A stretch of DNA of 64,000 bases from CAINVV01 sp963663005. Lineage in GTDB: Bacteria > Bacteroidota > Bacteroidia > Bacteroidales > Prolixibacteraceae. Below the pieces are notes generated by a model. That model made no database searches, was not told the DNA's origin, and was given only the letters and a program-made list of their open reading frames with translations. Where the stretch lies: NCBI GenBank assembly GCA_963663005.2, contig CAXXHH010000003.1, positions 1,008,716-1,072,715 of the forward strand, given 5' to 3'. Shown piece by piece: positions 9,435 through 16,963 of this stretch. Positions within the stretch are counted from its first letter, which is position 1. Each line of letters starts with the position of its first letter. The translations under genes and the position numbers were made by a program.

Positions 9435-9524
9435 ATGATAACACTACTCAATTCACTGTTTATTTCGGCATTAATTGTCGTGATTTCCTCACTAGTTTCA
9501 TTTCTTACAACAATTTTGAAATAG
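9435..9524 (+). CDS. Possible 29-residue single-pass membrane peptide
   Basis: ATG four bases after the upstream stop opens a 29-codon frame starting MITLLNSLFISALIVVISS and ending in ILK. It is almost entirely hydrophobic with a lysine at the end, as in one-helix membrane miniproteins. The tight spacing suggests translational coupling to the 8136-9431 gene. No homologue is known to me, and a frame this short in AT-rich DNA may be accidental. Confidence 0.3.
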   Translation: MITLLNSLFISALIVVISSLVSFLTTILK

Positions 9525-9678
9525 CAACGTGATTTTTACATTAACAATTTGTTTGGTTTATCCGGCCTATATAATTTTTGAAGCAGGTTAACTATCTTTA
9601 CACGATTTTTTTAAAAAACTAAAAATTTGGCTAACCTTCGGGTACCGAATAAATTGTATCACATAAATTTCACACAAA

Positions 9679-10980
9679 ATGTTAATCAGTAAAGTCGTCG
9701 GAAGAGAAATTCTTGATTCACGCGGAAATCCAACCGTAGAAGTAGAAGTAACCCTTGAGAGCGGTTTTGTAGGCCGTGCTGCTGTACCATCCGGAGCATC
9801 TACCGGAGAAAATGAGGCAATTGAGCTTCGCGACGGGGATAAGAAAAGATATCTTGGTAAAGGCGTATTGAAAGCCGTTGCCAATGTAAACACCGTCATT
9901 GCTGAAGCTGTTGTAGGTATGAGCGCTCTGAATCAGGTAGCTTTAGATCACGCGCTTATCGCACTCGACGGAACTAAAACAAAATCCAAACTTGGAGCAA
10001 ACGCCATTCTTGGTGTCTCACTGGCAACAGCCAAGGCTGCCGCCGCATATCTTGAGATGCCACTCTACCGTTATATCGGAGGTGTTAACGCCAGGACATT
10101 GCCAGTTCCAATGATGAACATTATCAACGGTGGTTCTCACTCCGACGCGCCAATCGCATTCCAGGAATTCATGATTCGTCCTATTGGCGCATCTTCTTTC
10201 CGCGAAGCTTTACGCATGGGTGCCGAGGTATTCCACAGTTTGAAAAAAGTATTACACGATCGTAACCTCAGCACCGCTGTGGGTGACGAAGGCGGTTTTG
10301 CTCCCAAACTGGATGGTACAGAAGATGCATTAAACAGCATCATCCTGGCCATCAAAAATGCTGGTTACAAACCAGGTCGCGCAGAAGATGGAGGCGAGAT
10401 CTCTATCGGACTCGACTGTGCTGCTTCAGAATTCTACAAAGACGGCATCTACAACTACGCAAAATTCGAAGGTGCTAATGGCGCAAAACGTAACAGCAAA
10501 GAGCAAGTCGAATTTTTAGCTTCTCTGGTTGCCAATTATCCAATCGATTCTATCGAAGACGGATGTTCAGAGAATGACTGGGACGGTTGGGTTCTGCAAA
10601 CAGAAGTACTTGGCGACAAATGCCAACTGGTTGGTGACGACTTGTTTGTAACAAATGTTGAGTATCTGAAAAAAGGAATCGAACTTGGTGCAGCCAACTC
10701 TATCCTTATCAAAGTGAACCAAATCGGTACTTTAACCGAAACACTCGATGCTATCGAAATGGCTCATCGTGCAGGATATACCAGCGTTACCTCACACCGT
10801 TCAGGAGAAACTGAAGACGCAACGATTGCTGATATTTCAGTGGCTACCAACAGCGGACAGATTAAGACCGGTTCATTGAGCCGTTCAGACAGGATGGCTA
10901 AATACAACCAGCTTCTTCGCATCGAAGAGGAACTGGGAGCAACAGCTGTGTACGGCTACAAAAAAATTGTAAAGGCGTAA
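9679..10980 (+). CDS. eno: Enolase
   Basis: Glycolytic enzyme interconverting 2-phosphoglycerate and phosphoenolpyruvate. The 433 residues have the family's standard length. Visible signatures are REILDSRGNPTVEVEV at the N-terminus, GGSHSDAPIAFQEFM, the metal-binding region with SIEDGCSENDWDGW, and the closing motif ILIKVNQIGTLTETL with SHRSGETED. Codon use is regular, as for a highly expressed gene. It is a single transcription unit ended by a strong terminator. A TAnnTTT-like box (TATCTTTA) lies about 80 bases upstream around 9593-9600, without a clear partner. Confidence 0.98.
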   Translation: MLISKVVGREILDSRGNPTVEVEVTLESGFVGRAAVPSGASTGENEAIELRDGDKKRYLGKGVLKAVANVNTVIAEAVVGMSALNQVALDHALIALDGTKTKSKLGANAILGVSLATAKAAAAYLEMPLYRYIGGVNARTLPVPMMNIINGGSHSDAPIAFQEFMIRPIGASSFREALRMGAEVFHSLKKVLHDRNLSTAVGDEGGFAPKLDGTEDALNSIILAIKNAGYKPGRAEDGGEISIGLDCAASEFYKDGIYNYAKFEGANGAKRNSKEQVEFLASLVANYPIDSIEDGCSENDWDGWVLQTEVLGDKCQLVGDDLFVTNVEYLKKGIELGAANSILIKVNQIGTLTETLDAIEMAHRAGYTSVTSHRSGETEDATIADISVATNSGQIKTGSLSRSDRMAKYNQLLRIEEELGATAVYGYKKIVKA

Positions 10981-11000
10981 GCGATCTTTCAACTATATTA

Positions 11001-11049
11001 AAAAGCCGTCTCACAAGGTTTAATTGACCTTTTGAGACGGCTTTTTTTT
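11001..11049 (+). terminator. Rho-independent terminator after eno
   Basis: AAAAGCCGTCTCA (11001-11013) pairs with TGAGACGGCTTTT (11033-11045), extended inside by AAGGT/ACCTT, and is followed by a run of T. Position 20 bases after the eno stop and a stem of more than 13 pairs make this a clear intrinsic terminator. Confidence 0.93.
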
Positions 11050-11246
11050 GGTACGAAATCGATATAATAAATGCTTGAATGGGGTGCTTGCCTTGTCAAG
11101 ACCACGCATAAGGGATTATCACTTTGAAAAATTGAAAATTGTCATTGCTGAATGAACTCGTAGTCATTCGAAAATCAAATTTGTGAGTCCATTTGGTAAA
11201 ATTCTATTAATGGGTTAAATTGTGGTAAGGATGTATCCCCGCTTGA
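11050..11246. other. Intergenic stretch between the eno terminator and the GIY-YIG element
   Basis: AT-rich sequence with no ORF, RNA gene or strong hairpin that I can support. It separates the enolase unit from the repeat-bounded element that begins at 11247. Confidence 0.4.
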
Positions 11247-11302
11247 CCCTTCGACAAGCTCAGGGACCGGCGGTGCCGGGCAGATGCTGGTGGTGCTCTT
11301 CG
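11247..11302 (+). repeat. Left 56-bp inverted repeat of the GIY-YIG element
   Basis: 56 bases that match the reverse complement of 11781-11836 at 50 of 56 positions, counted by eye. The outer 19 bases, CCCTTCGACAAGCTCAGGG, are the hairpin-forming repeat also found at 11331, 11381, 11768 and 11818. Together with the right copy it brackets the nuclease gene like terminal inverted repeats. Confidence 0.9.
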
Positions 11303-11330
11303 CCCCTTGCCCTAGGCTCTCTGCCCTATG

Positions 11331-11349
11331 CCCTTCGACAGGCTCAGGG
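11331..11349 (+). repeat. Hairpin repeat copy B
   Basis: CCCTTCGACAGGCTCAGGG, with CCCT/AGGG arms around an 11-base core. Preceded by heptad-like pyrimidine-rich text (11303-11330, variants of CTATGCC) of the same kind as the spacers at 46.7-47.5 kb. Confidence 0.8.
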
Positions 11350-11381
11350 ACCGGTGTGTACTTTATGACCAGGTATTACCA

Positions 11382-11400
11382 CTTCGACAAGCTCAGTGGA
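11382..11400 (+). repeat. Hairpin repeat copy C with covarying arm
   Basis: CACTTCGACAAGCTCAGTG (within 11381-11400). The second base of the left arm is A and its partner in the right arm is T, where copies A and B have C and G. The base pair is kept although both bases differ. Confidence 0.75.
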
Positions 11401-11448
11401 ATCAGGCTTTGGTGATGACTAACAGTTTAAATAGTACAGATTATGCTA

Positions 11449-11754
11449 ATGGAAGCTTATCTTTATATTTTGCGCTGCTCAGATGGAAGCTATTACGTAG
11501 GAAGTACAACTGATTTGAGTCGTAGAATTATTGAACACCAAAATGGAGTAGGCGCCAATTTTACAAGTAAACATTTGCCTGTAAAAGTTGTCTATTATGA
11601 AGAGTTTGATAGAATTGAGGATGCATTTCGCCGAGAGAAACAACTTCAAGGCTGGAGCAGAAAAAAGAAAGAAGCTTTAATTCAGAAAAACAAAGAGCTT
11701 TTAATCAAACTGTCTAAAAACTATACACAATTAGGAGTTCCAAAAAAATTATGA
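11449..11754 (+). CDS. Small GIY-YIG endonuclease-domain protein
   Basis: About 101 residues, essentially one GIY-YIG nuclease domain of the YhbQ/UPF0213-like type. YLYILRC is the GIY strand and YYVGSTTDLSRRIIEH is the YIG strand with the catalytic Arg. FTSKHLPVKVVYYE follows, and the conserved Glu lies in REKQLQGWSRKKKEALI. Two in-frame ATGs (11443, 11449) are possible and I used the second. The domain cuts DNA; homing endonucleases and UvrC share the fold. The gene is centred in a 590-bp unit bounded by 56-bp inverted repeats and five hairpin repeats, which suggests it acts on or spreads those repeats. Whether it is still mobile or just resident cannot be told from one copy. Confidence 0.88.
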   Translation: MEAYLYILRCSDGSYYVGSTTDLSRRIIEHQNGVGANFTSKHLPVKVVYYEEFDRIEDAFRREKQLQGWSRKKKEALIQKNKELLIKLSKNYTQLGVPKKL

Positions 11755-11767
11755 AAGTCGAACCCCG

Positions 11768-11788
11768 GCTCTGAGCCTGTCGAAGAGC
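11768..11788 (-). repeat. Hairpin repeat copy D with covarying arm
   Basis: On the minus strand GCTCTTCGACAGGCTCAGAGC. The variable arm pair is T-A here, against C-G in copies A, B and E and A-T in copy C, so the stem is preserved by compensating changes. Inverted relative to the three copies left of the gene. Confidence 0.75.
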
Positions 11789-11836
11789 ACCATTAGCATC
11801 TGCCCGGTACCACCCGTCCCTGAGCCTGTCGAAGGG
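11781..11836 (-). repeat. Right 56-bp inverted repeat of the GIY-YIG element
   Basis: Reverse-complement partner of 11247-11302 with six mismatches in 56. Its outer end is hairpin copy E (11818-11836). It is followed by GGGCGAA iterations that run almost to the queF stop codon at 11857. Confidence 0.9.
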
Positions 11837-11856
11837 CGAAGGGCGAAGGGCAAGGA

Positions 11857-12345
11857 TTACCGGTTATCCACCTTCTCCGGATATAAATCGACATTCATTA
11901 ACCGGTACTCCGCCATTTGGACAAATTTCGTACCTGGCTTACCATAATTGCAATATGGGTCAATGCTGATCCCTCCACGCGGAGTAAATTTGCCCCACAC
12001 TTCAATGTATCGCGGATCCATCAACCGAATCAGGTCTTTCATGATGATATTAACGCAGTCCTCGTGAAAGTCTCCGTGGTTACGGAAACTGAAGAGATAC
12101 AGCTTTAAGCTTTTGCTTTCAACCATCTTCATATCAGGAATATAGCTAATATACAACGATGCAAAATCTGGCTGACCGGTGATCGGACACAGAGTCGTAA
12201 ACTCCGGACAATTGAATTTCACCCTGTAATCGTTCTCGGGATGCTGATTATCAAAAACCTCCAGCAAGGATGGGTCATATTCAAAATGGTAAACATTTCC
12301 AGCCCTGCCCAAGTGCGTCAATCCCTTTTTATCTCTTTGTGCCAT
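11857..12345 (-). CDS. queF: NADPH-dependent 7-cyano-7-deazaguanine reductase (preQ1 synthase)
   Basis: Reduces preQ0 to preQ1 with NADPH, the last free-base step of queuosine synthesis, in the cytosol. The 162-residue form matches the short unimodular (YkvM-type) QueF. The active-site Cys lies in FTTLCPITGQPDF, and YLFSFRNHGDFHE carries the conserved substrate-binding His/Glu. The ATG at 12345 (MAQRDKKG) was preferred to the longer frame from 12375, whose extra residues run into the palindromic repeat. It lies downstream of the queuosine-precursor transporter gene on the same strand, so both probably answer to the riboswitch at 13122-13151. Confidence 0.95.
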   Translation of the reverse strand: MAQRDKKGLTHLGRAGNVYHFEYDPSLLEVFDNQHPENDYRVKFNCPEFTTLCPITGQPDFASLYISYIPDMKMVESKSLKLYLFSFRNHGDFHEDCVNIIMKDLIRLMDPRYIEVWGKFTPRGGISIDPYCNYGKPGTKFVQMAEYRLMNVDLYPEKVDNR

Positions 12346-12352
12346 ATTATAA

Positions 12353-12436
12353 AATTTGTTGTAGATCAATATCATGCATCACGATACGTCGCAGAATTTG
12401 TTGTAAACCAACTTGACGCATCGCGATGCGTCACTA
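12353..12436. repeat. Degenerate 42-bp tandem repeat with a perfect 18-bp palindrome
   Basis: Two adjacent 42-base units (12353-12394 and 12395-12436) both begin AATTTGTTGTA and match at about 31 of 42 positions. The second contains the perfect palindrome GACGCATCGCGATGCGTC (12415-12432); the first has a decayed version. It fills the gap between yhhQ and queF exactly, so it would form a hairpin inside the shared mRNA. Confidence 0.8.
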
Positions 12437-13117
12437 CTATATATCCCCGATTTTAAACGGATTATAGGAAACTCCCACATCGAACGTGTCGACATTATCA
12501 ACATGCTTAATCCTTTTTACTACCCAAATTGTGACCGGCAGAAGCACAATTTCGAAAAGTGTTTTGATGACGGCCTGCGTTAAAATCATCATCGGCAACT
12601 GGCTCAGCGGAATGATTCCGGCAAATGCCACGGTAATAAAAATTGCTGAATCTGCTCCTTCCCCAAAAAGTGTCGATAGGATCGCCCTGAAAGAGAAATT
12701 TCTACCTTTCGTCAAAATTTTTACACGACTCATCACATAGGCATTAATAAATGACCCAACCAGATAAGCCATCAGACTGGCAATTGCAATTCGGGGAGTA
12801 CTGCTCAACACATTGGCAAATGCCTCCTGATTCTGCCAAAATGGAGCAGCCGGCCAATGTACACTCAATGTGTAAAAAAGAACGGCGAATAGGTTCATCA
12901 GGAAACCCGTCCATATGATTAACCTGGCTTTTCGATATCCCCAAACCTCCGCAACTACATCATTAATAATGTAGGAAATCGGGAAGATCATGACGCCGGC
13001 AGGAACATACCAGGAGCCGATGGCAATTATTTTGGAAGAAATAAGGTTGGAAATCAGTAGGCAGGATGTGAAGAGAACGCCTGCCAAAAAAAAGGCGATA
13101 CTAACTTTTTGTTTCAT
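12437..13117 (-). CDS. yhhQ: Queuosine precursor transporter (YhhQ/VUT family)
   Basis: Integral membrane protein of 226 residues that imports queuosine precursors such as preQ0 and preQ1. About six hydrophobic helices are visible. Conserved family text includes ISNLISSKI near residue 22, FPISYIINDVVAEVWGYRKAR at 46-66 and GEGADSAIFITVAF around 150. Directly upstream is a preQ1-I-like pseudoknot whose 3' strand ends five bases before this ATG, and queF follows downstream. Together they form a ligand-controlled salvage/synthesis unit. Confidence 0.93.
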   Translation of the reverse strand: MKQKVSIAFFLAGVLFTSCLLISNLISSKIIAIGSWYVPAGVMIFPISYIINDVVAEVWGYRKARLIIWTGFLMNLFAVLFYTLSVHWPAAPFWQNQEAFANVLSSTPRIAIASLMAYLVGSFINAYVMSRVKILTKGRNFSFRAILSTLFGEGADSAIFITVAFAGIIPLSQLPMMILTQAVIKTLFEIVLLPVTIWVVKRIKHVDNVDTFDVGVSYNPFKIGDI

Positions 13118-13121
13118 TTTA

Positions 13122-13151
13122 CTTGTTTTTTACGTGGTGTTCAAGCACACG
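13122..13151 (-). ncRNA. Probable preQ1-I riboswitch
   Basis: The minus-strand RNA can form the compact H-type pseudoknot of class I preQ1 aptamers. P1 is CGUG (13151-13148) with CACG. Loop 1 is UGC. P2 is UUG with CAA (extendable to CUUG/CAAG). The loop AACA is followed by the Cys-position C that would contact the ligand, and an A-rich linker UAAAAAA precedes the final CAAG. Element by element this follows the B. subtilis aptamer (UUC-UAG-CUACA-C, then AUAAAAAA-CUA). The 3' strand lies 4-5 bases before the yhhQ ATG, so ligand binding would be expected to block translation initiation. The gene context (preQ1 transporter and synthase) fits exactly. Confidence 0.78.
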
Positions 13152-13163
13152 GATAATTCGGGG

Positions 13164-13171
13164 CAAAAGTA
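13164..13171 (-). promoter_or_regulatory. -7 box of the yhhQ-queF promoter
   Basis: Minus-strand TACTTTTG matches TAnnTTTG. Initiation about seven bases later would start the transcript just before the riboswitch at 13151, giving a leader of roughly 40 bases that is almost entirely aptamer. No good TTTG box at the expected distance was found. Confidence 0.5.
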
Positions 13172-13277
13172 CGTACAAAAAGGGGAAAGTCTTAAATTTT
13201 AATCTATTTTTAGAAAAAATTTATAACGGTAGGGATATGTGCCATTTATCATCCTATTAAACAAATATTTATTTTAA

Positions 13278-14330
13278 ATGAATGCACTTTTAGGAATCAT
13301 TTTTCACTCAATCGGCGGATTTGCCTCGGGGAGTTTTTACATGCCTTTCAAAAAAGTAAAAGGCTGGGCTTGGGAAAGTTATTGGATTATCGGAGGACTC
13401 TTTTCCTGGTTAATATTACCTCCTGTCGCAGCCTACTATACCGTACCCGGATTCGCGCATATCATCAGCTCAACCGCTACTAACATCCTTGGAATTACCT
13501 ACTTGATGGGTTTACTTTGGGGCATTGGCGGACTAACATACGGTCTTGGTGTCAGATACCTCGGAATGTCGCTGGGAAACTCGGTTATCCTGGGTTTCTG
13601 CTCCGCATTTGGCGCTTTGGTTCCGTCTATCTATTATACCATAAATCCGACTCCCGGAAAAATTTCATTCGTTCACATGCTCGGAGATCCGGGAGGTCAG
13701 CTAGTGCTTCTGGGAGTAGTGGTTTGCCTTACCGGAATCGCCATTTCAGGTAATGCAGGCTGGAAAAAAGAGAAAGAACTTTCTCCGGAAGAAACCAAAG
13801 CCAGCGTTCAGGAATTCAGCCTCGTAAAGGGTTTGATCATTGCCACCGTTTCCGGAATCCTCAGTTCTTTCATGAATTTCGGCATCGAGGCCGGAAAACC
13901 AATGGCGGAAGAAGCTGTTAAAGCCGGATTCAATCCGCTTTTTCAAAATAACGTCGCATACGTCGTTATTCTCTGGGGCGGATTGACGACCAACCTCATA
14001 TGGACCACCATCCTCAACTTGAAAAACAAAACATACGGCAACTTCGTCGATATAAAAAAACCGTTGCTTGGTAATTATTTCTTCGCCGCATTGGCAGGTA
14101 CTACCTGGTATCTGCAGTTCTTTTTCTACGGTATGGGCGAAAGCAAGCTTGGCAATGGAGCCAGTTCATGGATATTGCATATGTCGACCATAATCCTGAC
14201 AGCCAACATGTGGGGACTCTACAACAAAGAGTGGAAAGGTGTTTCGGCAAAGACTTTCCGCACATTTGTTGTGGGAATAGCGGTAATCCTGCTATCTGTT
14301 GTGATTGTCGGCCTCGGAAATTCAATTTAA
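13278..14330 (+). CDS. rhaT: L-rhamnose-proton symporter
   Basis: 350-residue membrane protein of the RhaT family with about ten hydrophobic helices; it imports L-rhamnose with protons across the inner membrane. The family N-terminus (ALLGIIFHSIGGFASGSFYM, residues 3-22) is intact, followed by FKKVKGWAWESYW and GLGVRYLGMSLGNSVILGFCS. The C-terminus has WILHMSTIILTANMWGLYNKEWKG. It is the first gene of a plus-strand rhamnose group with rhaA and a class II aldolase, and is divergent from yhhQ. No AraC-type rhamnose regulator is present in the window. Confidence 0.95.
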   Translation: MNALLGIIFHSIGGFASGSFYMPFKKVKGWAWESYWIIGGLFSWLILPPVAAYYTVPGFAHIISSTATNILGITYLMGLLWGIGGLTYGLGVRYLGMSLGNSVILGFCSAFGALVPSIYYTINPTPGKISFVHMLGDPGGQLVLLGVVVCLTGIAISGNAGWKKEKELSPEETKASVQEFSLVKGLIIATVSGILSSFMNFGIEAGKPMAEEAVKAGFNPLFQNNVAYVVILWGGLTTNLIWTTILNLKNKTYGNFVDIKKPLLGNYFFAALAGTTWYLQFFFYGMGESKLGNGASSWILHMSTIILTANMWGLYNKEWKGVSAKTFRTFVVGIAVILLSVVIVGLGNSI

Positions 14331-14430
14331 TTTTGACCAACGAATTCTGAATGTTACTAACTTTAAGTACGCTAAGCACTTCAGATACTTTTAGTACTTC
14401 AATTTTAAAATTAACATAAGATAATACCAT

Positions 14431-15696
14431 ATGAGCAAAGAGATGATACAAAGGTCTTACGCCATTGCAAAAGAAATCTATTCTTCCATTGGCGTTGACA
14501 CAGATCAGGTACTGGAAAAGATGAATGAACTTCGGATCAGCCTCCACTGCTGGCAAACAGACGATGTAGGTGGTTTCGAAACTCCCGATGCAACCCTTAG
14601 CGGCGGAGGAATCCAGGCGACTGGTAATTATCCTGGCAAAGCAACCAACATCGAACAAGCCAGACAGGATCTTGAAAAAGTTCTTTCACTCCTGCCGGGA
14701 AAACAACGGCTTAATCTTCATGCCATTTATGGAGATTTTGGCGGAGAGATGGTTGATCGTGATCAAATCGAAGTAAAACACTTCCAGAGCTGGATCGACT
14801 GGTGCAAAAAAATGGGCATCGGAATGGATTTTAATGCCTCCTTTTTCTCGCATCCCAGGGCTGCCGACGGGTTTACGCTATCCAGTAAAAATGAAGAAAA
14901 CCGGAAATTTTGGGTTGAACACCTCAAACGCTGCCGTGCAATCTCTGCTGAGATTGGCAAACAACTAGGTACCCCATGTGTCCATAACACCTGGATTCCG
15001 GACGGGTCAAAAGATACTCCAATTGATCGCAACGGTCACAGGGCACTGCTAAAGAAATCACTTGACGAGGCCATGGCCGTGGACTATCCAAAGAGTCATA
15101 TGAAAGACGCTGTCGAAAGCAAACTTTTCGGCATCGGTGCAGAATCTATGACCGTGGGATCTCACGACTTTTATCTCGGCTATGCTATTGCCAACAACAA
15201 GTTGATCTGCCTGGACAACGGTCACTTTCATCCGACGGAGCAAGTGGGCGATAAAATTTCTGCCTGCCTGCAGTTTCTGGACGAGGTACTGCTGCATGTT
15301 ACCCGTCCCATTCGCTGGGATTCAGACCACGTAGTAATCCTCAACGACGATCTTCAATTAATTGCACACGAAATAGTTCGCAACAACTTCCAGAGCCGCG
15401 TCAATATTGGACTCGATTTCTTTGATGCTTCAATAAACCGGATCGGCGCATATGTCATCGGCACGCGTGCCACCCAGAAGGCATTTTTGATCGCCCTGCT
15501 CGAGCCGACTAAACTTCTTCTCGAACTGGAGGAAAATGGTCAGAATTTTGAACGGCTTGCTTATCTGGAAGAACAGAAAACGTTGCCGATCGGCGCGGTT
15601 TGGGCCTATTATTTGATGCAATCCGGTGTTGCCGTTGGACCCGATTATGTAAAGGAAATTCAGCAGTACGAGAAAGAGGTGCTCTCCAAAAGATAA
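14431..15696 (+). CDS. rhaA: L-rhamnose isomerase
   Basis: Metal-dependent aldose-ketose isomerase converting L-rhamnose to L-rhamnulose. 421 residues, the usual length. Family features include LRISLHCWQTDDVGGFE near residue 30, DFNASFFSHP around 130, the metal-ligand region GLDFFDASINRIGAYVIGTRA near 330 and the Asp/His ligands in RPIRWDSDHVVILNDD. It is separated from rhaT by 100 bases containing AGTAC-rich imperfect repeats but no terminator, so co-transcription is likely. Confidence 0.97.
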   Translation: MSKEMIQRSYAIAKEIYSSIGVDTDQVLEKMNELRISLHCWQTDDVGGFETPDATLSGGGIQATGNYPGKATNIEQARQDLEKVLSLLPGKQRLNLHAIYGDFGGEMVDRDQIEVKHFQSWIDWCKKMGIGMDFNASFFSHPRAADGFTLSSKNEENRKFWVEHLKRCRAISAEIGKQLGTPCVHNTWIPDGSKDTPIDRNGHRALLKKSLDEAMAVDYPKSHMKDAVESKLFGIGAESMTVGSHDFYLGYAIANNKLICLDNGHFHPTEQVGDKISACLQFLDEVLLHVTRPIRWDSDHVVILNDDLQLIAHEIVRNNFQSRVNIGLDFFDASINRIGAYVIGTRATQKAFLIALLEPTKLLLELEENGQNFERLAYLEEQKTLPIGAVWAYYLMQSGVAVGPDYVKEIQQYEKEVLSKR

Positions 15697-15801
15697 TAAT
15701 ACAGGCATCAGTCACCCCGATTGTCCGGAAGAAGACGAATTTCTCAGGAGCTTCTTTCGGAAGAATGAATAAAATGGAATAGAAAGACTTTGGACAATAG
15801 T

Positions 15802-16932
15802 ATGAGTGATAATTTACATGACCTGGTAGCGGTCTCACGCTTATTCGGCGCTGATCCTGCCTATGTTATAGCCGGAGGAGGCAATACTTCCTATAAAAAC
15901 GAGGAGAAAATCTGGATTAAAGCGAGCGGAATTTCTCTTGCCACGATAGATGAAACAGGATTCGTCTCGCTTTCGCGCGAAAAGCTTAAGCTGATCTCAC
16001 AAAAAAAATACAGCGAGAATCCGCTCCTGCGGGAAAACGAAGTGAAAGCAGATTTGCATGAGGCCATCGTTTCCCCTAAAAATTTAAGACCTTCGGTCGA
16101 GACATCCCTGCACGAACTGATAAGCTATAAATATGTCGTTCACACACATCCCACGAAAGTGAACGGTGTGATGTGCTCACTGCAAGCCGAAGAAATATGC
16201 AAAGAGATGTTTGGCGATAGGGCGCTCTTCGTACCTTACACTGATCCGGGCTATATCCTTTTCAAAAAAGTTGCGGAGGGAATTGAAAAATTCACGAGCT
16301 CGTTTGGCTTCGAACCTAAACTTATCTTTCTTGAAAATCATGGTGTCTTTGTTGGTGCAGATACAACGGCGGAGATAGAAGCAATCTATCAGGAGATTAT
16401 GACCGTTATTGAAAGAAGGCTGAGAGAACAACTTCCTGGGAAAGAAGCAACTGAATTTCAATCTATTTTGGTTGATCAGGTAGAAAACTTGCACCCGGGT
16501 TTCACTGGATTTAAAGCGATCGGTATAACAAGTAACCTGATTGACCTGTATATCAAAGATGAAATATCATTCGAAAAAGCGTGTAAATCTTTTACGCCGG
16601 ATGATATAGTTTATTGTAAAGCTCATTATCTTTATATTCCGAAACAAGAAAACGAGCCAAAAATTCTGTTGGCAGCACAGGAAAAAATTGCGGCCTATTT
16701 CGCGAAATATGGATACCTCCCTAAAGTATTGGCGTTACAGAATAAGGGCGTTATTGGTGTTGAAGAGAGCCTGAAATCGGTTCAAAATGTCCTGGATGTG
16801 TACGAAAACATACTGAAAATCAGCTTTTTCTCAGAGAATTTTGGCGGTCCAAAATTTCTGAATGATGAGCAGATTGCCTTTATTGATAACTGGGAAGTAG
16901 AAAATTATCGAAGGAAAATAGCGAAGTCGTAA
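15802..16932 (+). CDS. Class II aldolase, RhaE-like (rhamnulose-phosphate aldolase candidate)
   Basis: 376 residues of the class II aldolase/adducin fold. Zinc-ligand motifs are VVHTHPTKVNG and the late ENHGVFVGADT; substrate-loop signatures GGGNTSYKN and IKASGISLA are near the N-terminus. The sequence resembles the aldolase half of the bifunctional RhaE/RhaD-dehydrogenase proteins, but the short-chain dehydrogenase half is absent and the frame ends at about the usual domain boundary. By context it should cleave rhamnulose 1-phosphate to DHAP and L-lactaldehyde. A rhamnulokinase gene is not in this cluster. Start: the frame opens with TTG at 15790, but the ATG at 15802 (MSDNLHDL) is preferred. 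Confidence 0.82.
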   Translation: MSDNLHDLVAVSRLFGADPAYVIAGGGNTSYKNEEKIWIKASGISLATIDETGFVSLSREKLKLISQKKYSENPLLRENEVKADLHEAIVSPKNLRPSVETSLHELISYKYVVHTHPTKVNGVMCSLQAEEICKEMFGDRALFVPYTDPGYILFKKVAEGIEKFTSSFGFEPKLIFLENHGVFVGADTTAEIEAIYQEIMTVIERRLREQLPGKEATEFQSILVDQVENLHPGFTGFKAIGITSNLIDLYIKDEISFEKACKSFTPDDIVYCKAHYLYIPKQENEPKILLAAQEKIAAYFAKYGYLPKVLALQNKGVIGVEESLKSVQNVLDVYENILKISFFSENFGGPKFLNDEQIAFIDNWEVENYRRKIAKS

Positions 16933-16963
16933 CGTAATCAATTGCTAACTAAAATATCGTCGT

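Noticed and set aside
11328..11513. Plus-strand frame across hairpin copies B and C
   Set aside because: Its residues come from repeat text, and it overlaps the GIY-YIG gene in another frame.
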